A stretch of DNA of 64,000 bases from Euglena gracilis. Taxonomy: Eukaryota > Euglenida > Euglenophyceae > Euglenales. The position numbers were made by a program, and so were the translations under genes. The notes under the pieces are model-generated. The model searched no databases and had not been told where the DNA came from. It worked only from the letters and a program-made list of their open reading frames with translations. The DNA is taken from contig CP154954.1 of the NCBI GenBank assembly GCA_039621445.1, positions 10,497,521-10,561,520 of the forward strand. The letters are read 5' to 3'. Each line of letters starts with the position of its first letter. Position 1 is the stretch's first letter. Of the stretch, positions 38,760 through 49,400 are shown piece by piece.

Positions 38760-38891
38760 ATGGGCGTTCAGTGGCCGCTCTGGGTTGCCTGCATGCTGTT
38801 GGCACTGGGGGTCCCGAGCAGCAGCGAGGAGGGCACGTGTGACGTCCCGCCGGGCTTGCACACCCAGTGGGGACGTTGTGCACCCGGATGA
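38760..38891 (+). CDS. GT61 gene: first exon with signal peptide
   Basis: ATG at 38760 opens MGVQWPLWVACMLLALGVPS, a typical short n-region, 12-14 residue hydrophobic core and small-residue cleavage region (PSSS). Cys-containing lumenal sequence follows (EEGTCDVPPGLHTQWGRCAP). The frame meets TGA at 38889-38891, so a donor must lie shortly before. I cannot choose among the available GT sites. The fit to the GT61 gene is by position and secretory logic only. Confidence 0.5.
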   Translation: MGVQWPLWVACMLLALGVPSSSEEGTCDVPPGLHTQWGRCAPG

Positions 38892-40408
38892 GGTTTCTTT
38901 TTAACTCACAAGACCCCCCCCTGCCGGGGGAGGGGTTGATTGGGTGGGTGCGTCCGGTGCCAGACCCCCTGGGGGGGGGGTCTCAGGCCAGAGCATGGTT
39001 TCGGTGCGAAGCACCAAAAATTGTGGAAAATGCCCTTAGGTGCGAGTTGGGTACGTCGGAGATCCCCCCCGCCCCCCCCCCCCAGGTCTTTAAAAAAAAA
39101 GGCCTGAGCTGAATATGAGTGTCCGAGGAAAGGTCCCCCGAGTGATTTCATCTTCATGTGAAACTCAAAGGCTGGTTAAACAATGCACACAAAATTCTCC
39201 GGTCGAATTGTTGTTTTGAAATGTTATTTCTCAGAAAAGAAAACAGTTTCCAGAGAAAATACGTTGCCCTCATTATGGTTTGATAAATCTTCCATTTTGG
39301 GAATGCCTTTCTATCTTGTGGGAGCCCTCACCGACCGTCAACTCTTCCGCGCCGATGAAGCCGTTCTTAGGCTGGCAGCTCACATGCACCTGGCCCAAGT
39401 TTGAGCAGACCCCTCAAAACGCTATGATTTTATGAGGCATGTTCCTGTATTTGCGAATTTGCCCACAATTCAGAAACAAAAGAACACATATGTAGTGGAG
39501 ACATAGCGACACATAGGGTCCACGCTCAGCAATGAACTTGCAGGCTGTCATGCACTTCATCCCGCAGTTTGGGTCACCGCGGAGAGACCTCCCAAAGGGG
39601 TCGCGCTCGGAGGCTGGGATTTGAGGTTGGGTGGGAAAACGGGGAACAAGTGCAGGCGGACAGGGGGGAATCGCTGGGTCGGCATGCCCAGGAGGTGGCT
39701 GGCCCTCAACGGCACCTCCCCGATGGTGACGCAGCAGCGTGTGTTGGCTGACGGCGTGGTGCTGGCCGGGCTTCCATTTGATTTGGAATGGTCGATAATG
39801 GGCATGGTCAGCGATTTTTCAACTTTTGTTGGGAATTTGTCTCAATTTTTTTAAAAAAATATCTGCATTCTGGCGCTGTCATTTCCAACACCTTTTGTCA
39901 AAATTGACGCTCTGGTCCAGGGCATTGCTCAAGGACTCGCCCAGAGGCTGGGGAATTTTGGCTGGCTGGAAAACGGCTGCTGGCTGACCCCACCCCCTCC
40001 CGAAACTCCCCCTGACCTGAGCGGGGGGGGGGGGGGCAACCCCTCGGGAGTCTCAAAGGGAAGCCTGGGGGTGGTGGAGTACGGGGACGCCTTTGTGAAC
40101 CAGAACGGCTGCTTCTACGGCACGCAGTGCCACGCCGCCGCCTGGCCCAGTCGTGGGCTCCGCCCATTCTGGAACGGGAGCGTGCGGAAGGGCTTTGAAA
40201 CCTTCGAAGGAACGAAAAATTGCTGTGTGATTCGTTTCTGCAGATGTGGTATTCATTGCAAATTGTTGTCATTTATTTGTTGTTTTTTGCCGCCTTGTAT
40301 TGTTTGTTATTTTTTGTTTGCTTGCTTGCTTGCTTTGTTGTTTGTTTACAAATATGCACTGATTTTCAAGTCTTATTTACAAATTCGCAATTGCTATTAT
40401 TGATGTTG

Positions 40409-40473
<65 letters not shown>

Positions 40474-43400
40474 TTCTCCTCCTCCTCCTCCTCCTCCTCC
40501 TCCTTCCTCTTCTTCTCCTTATGATTTTCCGTCACGCCCCGTTTTTTTTATTTTCAAAATTGCATCATTCGATTTGCATTGAGTGATTTGCATCGCTCAA
40601 ATTGCACCACTCTATGGGGAACCCACAACAACCTTCTCCACACTGTTTTGGGCCCCATCGGGTGTCTCCTGACGACGTGGCCACTGCCGTAGTCGACGCC
40701 CTCCCCCACCGCTGCGAAGACCCCTTCCAGCGGGGGACGTGCCCCCAGCCGACGGCTGTGCAGCCGCTGCCCCGGCGCTGGTACCACCAGAAGTCCGACC
40801 AGGGCGGGGGAGGGGGAAGTGGTGGGGGGTCACACCCGGTCCAGCCAACCTGATGCCACCCCCTCCTGGTCAGGGGGTCAAGCACATCGCCAAAGAATGT
40901 GCATGGGCACCCAATCCAGGCACTTCGACGCCGGGAGCACAGAAAAGGACCACTTTTGACCTGATTTGGCCGGTGTTTGCTCATTCCCCGGGGTGGGGGG
41001 TTGTGCAGGTGGGCTGCCTGCGCAGGCACAGGGCTCTGGGGATGCTGCCCTGGGGGGAGGGTTCAGGGGGGACACTTCCACCCCGCGTGCACCGCGTGAA
41101 AAAAAATCATCACCGGTGCGCCTTTTTTTAAGCCGTAGTTTCAATAGATTGGTGTGCCCCCCCCCCGAAGATTAATATGACCCAAAATGCGGTGCACGCA
41201 GGGCAGAAGCTGTGCTGTTGTCTCTTGGGTGCACACGGTGCGGAAGGGTCCAGCCTGTACTACCCCACCCCCTTTCCCCCGATATCCACACGTGCGGCAG
41301 CCCCAGCCCTGGCCCCACCCCGTTCCTCCTCGTGGGCTACCACCACCCCTCGTTCTACCACTTCGTGTTCGAGATCCTGAGCTGCTTCCTCGTCTTCCTG
41401 GAGCAGGGGCTGACAGCCGGGACCCCGCCGGTCACGCCGGTCACAGTGTGAGCAGGGTGGCGTGGCTGACCACAGCCTCAGCTGCGTCGCTGGCTCCGTT
41501 CGTATCGTCCTGAACCGCCACCCAGCGCTCTGGCGATCAGGGGTTTTCTTAAGCTGGAGGGTACCAAGTCTGGGGGGGGGGTCCAGCCAGCCAGCACCTC
41601 CCAGCCGGGCTGTGAAATAAAGTTGGGTCCTGCCCAGCGAAGCGGGACTGGACCGAAAAATTTTTGGCGCAAAGCGCCAAAAATTTTTGGAAAATGTTGT
41701 TCAAAATCAAAAATGGTCAAAAATGGCGTTTTGGGTGTTTTTGGGGGTGGTTTTTTTCTCTGCGGGACCCTGGGGGGGGTCCTTAAGAAAACCCCTGCTG
41801 GTGATGGAATGGATGTGGGAGTTGTAATGATTTTCGAATCGCTGGTGTGTGGGTATTCGTATGTATTTGTGGCTTCGCATTTGACAATATTTGTGGTTTT
41901 TGTATCGCAACATCACAGGAAGTTTCCTGCCAGCCCAAAGTTCTTTTTAGCACCTTAGCCAGACCCCCCAGGTCACAAAGCAATGCCCTGCTCGAGACCA
42001 ACATCTCGAGCTGGCCACTAATTTCACACCAATCTAGCTGAACACAAAGAAAATCTCCCTCTTCCTGTCCCCAGACAAGGATTATGATTTGCAAATTTGA
42101 AAATGGGGTCTCGTGGTGGACAGACACTGCTTGGATGGGTTGGACATGTCAACACTCTCCCCAGGCCAGCTAGGGTTGTTTTTCTTCATGGAATGCCCTT
42201 CCGCGAGATGGAACAGCGGGGGTCAGCCAGCACCCTGGGCGCGACTTTTCCGCTCCCAAGCCGAGCTCGCACCCAGGCCATCGCGTGCCGACCGTGTCAA
42301 GACCCACCGGAAACGAGGTCTTCGGGGCAAAGCATACTCTTTTGTTAAGTGATAGCATTAGGGATGTGTTTGAGTGCAGTACTGATATAAATTTAACATA
42401 GTTACTCGAAATCATAATTTTAGGCACCGACATTTGAAGTTTTTTGTGAGATATTTTTTTGCCCAAAGCCGAGACTGAGTTTGTTTATTACCAGGTTCAT
42501 AAGCTTGTTGCAAACCCCTTTCCTTGCTTGGATGAAACTGGTATCATTCGACAACTCCCTCCAGGGGACCTGGAGGCCTGTGGGAGTGTGGTGGCAGTTC
42601 TTGAAGTTGCCCCCGGTAGTGGACAAGATGAGTTACAGCAAGGTGTACACTGCCACTGCCCAGGCGGCAACTGTGGTACAACTGCCGTTGGCAAGGCTGG
42701 ACAGGCCAGAAGTCCTATGTGTGGGATGAGTCACCCCTCACACCCCCCTCACCCCTACTGACTGACCATCAAACTTGAATGCCTTGCCCAGTCAACCATT
42801 CATGATGCAGTGCCCATTCAAGATTTCAAGATTTCTGTGGTGAAGAGGACCACCCTCCTGGGAAACTGTCCTACAACTGCCCGTGCTCGCTTATTTGTAC
42901 TCATCGACCTGTCTCCTCCCTCTGTTCTGGTGATTTGGCTGAAGACTCCAGCGACAAATCCCGGACTAATCTCAAAAATACCCCAACAGCACCAAAAATT
43001 CTTGCAAAAAGAAATGACACAAGGTAGACAAAAATTACGATTTGGAGAATTTTTGTCTGCCCTGTGTGGTCGGCCAGTGGTTTGTGCAACGCTTTTCAAC
43101 CTTTTCTCTTTGCTTTTCTTTTGGTGAAGAGGTTGTTTTGGAAATGAGAGCTGTTCATTTGTTGGAATTGAAAAAAAATTAATGCCGGCCAGTATGTTAT
43201 ATGAGAGCGTTTATCGTCAGCAAAGTATATGAGTTTTTTTTTTTGTGATGTGATTTTCGTTTTTTTTGCATCTGCATATGTTTCAGATATTTTTTTGGGA
43301 AATTTGCTGGGATGCCCCCCATAAAATGGCTGAAAATGCCAAAATGGCATGAAAATGGTTACAATAGCCCCTCAAAGAATGACTGCAAATTACAAAAATT

Positions 43401-46400
43401 GCAAAATTGCGACAAACAGCCCAGAGATGCTAAACATTGGCCAAAACTGGTCGGAATTGCCCTGGGATTTCCGAACGTTGCCCAAAACAAAAGAAAAGGC
43501 TACGCAACCTCAATTCTTTATTTCCCCATTTCCAGATGCATTTGCCGATATCTTGCACAACCAAGAATTATTTTCACTCCATATTTTGGCCTTTTTTGGA
43601 GAAAAATGTGGGGCTGTGTTCTGCTCACAGGTTGCAATAGCCCAATGTCAACCCTCTCTCTAATTCGTTGATTTTTTGCAGCTCATGAGCCCATGAGTCC
43701 CAATCAGGCTTTTGCTTAAAGGATTGCAGTACCCCCCCGGGGGGGGGGGCTGGGCTGCAGCTAGCCCAAATTTTGGCCAGTGGGAATTCCAGCAGACCCC
43801 CCCGGGGGGTCTGCTGGCAGGGCTAGCTAGTGGAATTTTTTTTTTCCAGTGACGGGCGCGAAGCGCCGGAAATTTTTTTTGGACCCCCCAAAATGGCCCA
43901 AAATGCCCGTTTTTTGGCCAGTTTTGGGAATTTTTGGAACAAAATCAGCCAAAAACCTCTTGAAAACCTCATTTCCACCTTGGCGCAGCGCTGGAGGAAA
44001 AATTTTCCAGTGGGGGGGACCCCGGACCCTCCCCCAGGGGGAGTCCTAGCTAGTCCATTTTTTCCAGTGTCTGATTGGCTAGCCAGTACCCCCCCCGGGG
44101 TCCTTAAGCAAAAGCCTGGTCCCAATGCCAGATAAAAAGGTTCTGGTTCGATGAATTATCAATCCCACAAATTACCATATGGTGGACCAGACGTTTTTTG
44201 TTTTAGATCAAATCCCTGCAAATGATGCGACCAGAGCCCCACCTCCAGCGTTCAAAGTCAAAGTCCGCCAAATCCCGACTAATCCTGACAAATCCCAACC
44301 ACAGCACCAACAATCCCAAGTGTCTGGAGGTGCTTGGTCTGGAGACAGTTTCTCGGTTTGAGAATCGGAAATTTGAGTCGAAAGTCGCTCCCTGGCTGCC
44401 GGAGCTCTCGCCACGCACTGCCCACCGAACCCGGGGTGGGCCTCGCCCCAAATGCAAGCGCTGCGCCGCCGGGTGGCTAAAGTGCAGCCTCGCACAAGGA
44501 TCGAACGCCGGTCGGGGAGCATTCGAACAAACCCCCGAGGGTGGGACACCCAAAACGAGCCACCACCATGAAGGCATTTTCCAAAAAAGACATTCTGGGG
44601 GGGGCACTCCGATTGAGAGATCGCCTCAAACGGCACAAACTTCAGGAAGCACAATGACTGACAACCCTCCGTACTGCTGCGTGCGAACTGACAAAATGAA
44701 AATGAAACGGTCCGATATGGCGGTCGTGGGCCCAACCTTCGCCGGGGACCCCTCCGGTGGGCCTTGAAGAAGCCTGATTGCACACCATACTGACCCAGTC
44801 ACCCACAACCCCCCCCCCCGTCCCCCCCCCCCCCCCCCCCCCAGTCCCCCCACAACTCACCCCCCACCCCCAGCCTTCCACCCCCCCCCCCCCAGCATTC
44901 CCACCTCCCGCCCAGCCGCCCCAACCCCCCCCCCCCCCCCCGCGGTGGTGGGTGACTTTTTTTTTAGAGTGACCGACTGGTTTTGAGCCCCTCACCCATG
45001 GCAAATAACCACCAAAGTCACGAGCACCGGAAAATTATTTCCAGAGTGGCCGACCCATACCATTGCTTAAAGTGTGTCCAACCCCCCCGGAGGGAGGTGA
45101 TTGACGTGGAGCATGTGCCTGGCACAGGCAATTACTTAAGCACTGACCGACCCCCCCCCCTGGGGGGTGGGTGACTGGTTTTTTCAGAGTGACTGACTGG
45201 TTTTTGGCCCGGACCCCCCCCCCCCCGGGGGGGGGGGGGGAGTCGGCCAGGAGTGGGCAAAACTGGCTTGAGTAACCCCAAAACTTTTTGGGGCCTAAAA
45301 TGGCCTAAAGTGACTGGAAAGTGGCCGTTTTTCTGAGTGGCCAACCCCCCCGGGGTACGGGGTACGGGGGGGGGGGGGGTAGTGACTGGCTGGTTTTTTG
45401 AAAATGAGTGACTGACTGGTTTTTTTTAAAAAAAAAGTGGAGTGACCCACCCCTCCCCCCCGGGGGGGTCGGTAAAAAATTGTATGGCCTGGCGGACGCT
45501 TGGTGGCCAGGAATGGCTGAAAGTTGCCAGCTGATTTTTTGGATTTTTGGTCAAAATCCCTTGCTTTTTGGCCATTTTTGGCCGAGTGGCCAAAGTGACT
45601 GACTCCCCCCCCCCGGGGTGGTTGGAAGTGTGTGACTTGTTTTTGAAAAGTGACTGACTATATTTTTGACAGTGGATAAGTGGGGGGTCGGGGGGGGGGG
45701 GGTCGGTAAAAAATGGTACGGCGCACACGCCCTCCCCGAGCCTTTCCGTTCCTTTCCTTTCCTTCCTTGGCGAACAACCCCGTGGCGGAGGGCCCGGCGG
45801 GGGCATCGCGGTCCTGCGGCGGGCGGGGCGCCGGGCGGTGGCCAACCACCGGGCCATGCCCTCGCCGGCCTTGGACCGCCGGGGGGCACCGCCGGACTGG
45901 GTTAGCCCTTCCACAACACCGCGTTTGGTTGCGTGGGGAGACAGGAGGGAGTTGAGGCTGGTCTGTACCCGGGGGGGGAGGAGATATGCAAGTAGCACAA
46001 CTGGCATTTGCATTTGCATAATCCAAATCTTGAAGTTTTGCATTTTTTTGCATATTTTGCATTTCTTTTGCACAATTAAAAAATTGTGAAAAATTGCATT
46101 CTTTTTTTTTGCATATTTTGACTTTCCGACTCTTTCGGAGCATTTGTGTGGACAAATTTTTCTATTTTCAGGTAACTGGAAGCTGTATACCCCACGTTTT
46201 TGGACCAATTTCACATTTAATGATGAAGTGGATGCAACGAGGAACCAACCATTTCACTTTGCAAGTTTGCACCACATTTTCTTTTGGTGTTGCATTTTAG
46301 GGCAGGTGAAATTTTTCTAAGTGCTTTCCAGCAGAAAAGTGCAGAGCCCCGGGGAGCTCCTAAAGGATTGACATGCAATTTACAATTTTTTTTGCATTTT

Positions 46401-49400
46401 TTGACGCTTTTTTTTTTGCTGATTTTGGGCTCAAAATATTTTCGGCCCAGCCCTTTGTGCCGGGCCAAAAATCAGACCAAACCTCCTAAAGTTGTCTTCC
46501 GACCAGGGGTGGTCGTTGGACATTAAGGGGTCGTTGGACATTGGAGGGTCGTGGATATTGTAGGGAGGTATTGACCAGGGGGGTGCAATAACACAGGGGG
46601 TCAGGAAGTGAAACACAGGCAAAACAAAAACTGATTTTGGTAAGGGGTCTGATCCCCCCAAATAGTTCATTTTACTGGATGGATGCAGGTTGCGACCCCC
46701 CAACCCCTGCGGGTCCACCAGTTTAGGGATGGGTTCATCAATTTTGAATTTGGGGGGGGGGCTGTCTTAAAAAAACAATCCCTGCACCAGAAGTGTGTTT
46801 GCTTGATTGTGAATCATCATCCCAAGAAGACACTTCTGCGGGGAAAACATTCCTCATCGTGCATCTTTGAACCCTGGGGGGGTCAGGCTGGGCCAAACAG
46901 TTTAACCCCCCACCTGATTTATATCGAGACCTGTGTTAGGGTCATGATGAAGCCGAAATTTAGGTCGATATTTGGGTCTCTAACTTAGACCGAATTTTTG
47001 GCCGACAGCCAAACTTCAGCCTCCTTAACACTATCCTGTTTTTTTTATTATTGAAAGCGGCTCCCTGTCCCTATTTCTCAAAATAACAGATTTTCCAAAC
47101 AATGGCAAATCCCCCCTCCTCCCCGCACACTTAATGTCCTGCCTTAGGCCTAAGGGACGGCTCTGGGGATTAAACGGGGCCAAATAAAGTCGAAAAACAC
47201 ATTTTTTTGCCATTTTTGTTGGACGATGCTGAAACATCGCCTTTTTTGGACCATTTTCATTGTGGATTTTCATTGAATGTGCTGGGATGGGAATATTTAT
47301 TTTTTCGGTTAAGGGCTGCCCCGACTGTGCCTGAAAGGCATTGCCCTCTGTGTTCCTTGATTTGGCTGGGGTAGTTTGTATTATTCTTTCAATATTTTTG
47401 GTTTCCCGACATTTTTAACGTAAATTTTGTCTCATTTCATTTCATTTGTTTGTGAATTTTTTCCGTACATTTTTTGATTCCCCCAGTTTTGCAGCGATAT
47501 CTGTTTGCATTTACCCCCTGTATTTTTCGAGTTTCCGAGTATTTTCGCATGCAGCAGAATTGGTGTGAATAGCACAGCAGATGCGTCTGACGACGCATTG
47601 CGAGGTGAGGTCTGTGTGCAAGGGGAAAAGAAACCATTAAATAGAGAGAAAATACCGAAAGACAAGCGCCTGGAACTGGGTACGAAGCATGGTCCATGCC
47701 GCATAATGCACACAAGCAGCAGCTAGTCATCGACTGAGTAGTTTGTTTTTTAATTCGGGCCCCGAGGGAAGCAAACGATTGCGGCGCGCCAATTGGAGAT
47801 CCCGATGGAGTAGCAACCAATTGGGTTATGTCCCACTGGAGGTGTTAGTTAGGGCCCCCCCCTCCCATCCCACTCTCAATTCTTTCTTTTCGGTGTGGAT
47901 GCCCATGGGTCCACCCATAGATCCTGTCATTTAAACGGAGGTTGGCGAGACCCAATGCACCGGCTTCAGAAGGACTTCCCAAACGTGACAGTGCGAGACT
48001 TGTTCCTTGAAAAGCTGCCAATCGGGATCTCGCTGTTTGCATTAGCACACTTGCATTTGTAATGTGCCAGTTTTAGTTTAATAAATCAGTGCCAAGAGTT
48101 TTCTGAATCTTTCTGGATTGGTAAATAAATATTTCAATCGGTTTGTACCACCAATTTTGAAATGATTGGCACTGGCCCTGAAATGCCATATTTAAGCATC
48201 GGCATCATTGAACCTAAACCAAATCCCCTCCCTTGTCTGGTGGTCATCAACTGCCGAGCACAAGGCAAACGCGGACGAAATATAAGTTTTGATAACTACC
48301 TTCCCCCCATGTGTAATGAAACCCCTTGTTGAATGAGCAGGTGATTTCAATGCTGGACGTTATGTTTGTGGTGTTAATAATAATGATGAGGGTTATCAAG
48401 TGAACTCCCAATTATACAGACCTCCCGAAAATGTATGTCCCCCCAACTAAATATCAGCCTGCATATTTGACCCCCCCTGAATTGACTTTCCCACATGTAT
48501 TTAAACCCCCACCCCCCGACATAAGCAAGGGTGCGATTCAGGGCAAAGTAGGTAAATATTTTGGGAGGATGGTACAATTTTTCACAAGAAATGAAAATAT
48601 ATTTGGGCATGAGGTACACGGGGGCCTCTGCACATTTTCATTTCCTCCAACTGTAATCAAACACCAACCAACGTTTTATTTAAGCTTTAATTTTTTTTGA
48701 GCATCTCCTCCTGATTTCCTAAAATGATGTTTCCCCCCCTGAAATAGATAATTTCTTCCATCCATGCTTTGCCCTAGAATAGCATCCCAAAGGGGCTGTA
48801 AACTGTGGCATGCTCATACTCAAATGGTGGAATTTGATTGTCTAAAAACCAGGGTGCGGGCTTCACATTTGGGACTTTAAGTTCGTCATTAACTTAGCAG
48901 ATTAGCCCACCCAAGTACAAAGTCCGCCTGGCTTTGTATTTGGGCAGGATTTCAAGACCTTTGGGGTCAGGCTTCTGCTCAAGGATCCTCAGTACCTTCC
49001 CCCCCCCCCACAGGGTGGACTGCAGCTAGTCAAATTTGGCTAGTAAATCCTAGTGGACCACCCATAGGGGTCCGCTTGCAGGGCCAGCTAGTGGATTTTT
49101 TCCCCCAGTTACCGGCGCGAATCGCTGGAGACCCTAAAGCCTGCCAAAAAAATGCCCATTTTTGGATTTTTTTTGCTACTTTTTTGGAATAAAATCAGCA
49201 AAGGAAACACAGTACTAACCTCATTTCCACTCAACGCGGAGGAATTTTTTTTCTGCTTGAGGGGACCCTGCATCCCCCCTGGGATGGGGGGTCCCAGCTA
49301 ATAGCCAGCGTGTCTTCAGCATTGCGAAACAGAAAACCTGTCTTTGATTCGGAAGACAGAAAATACTTTCAGGCCTGAGTCGGAAAACGAATTGGTTAAT

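Noticed and set aside
44440-44530. tRNA gene on the minus strand (GTTCGATCC-like T-loop)
   Set aside because: The T-stem does not pair and no anticodon or acceptor stem can be built at the right distances.
44222-44783. 180-190 codon frames on both strands as a gene
   Set aside because: Mutually overlapping, proline/serine/arginine-rich, without a domain or splice signals. GC-rich low-complexity DNA explains them.
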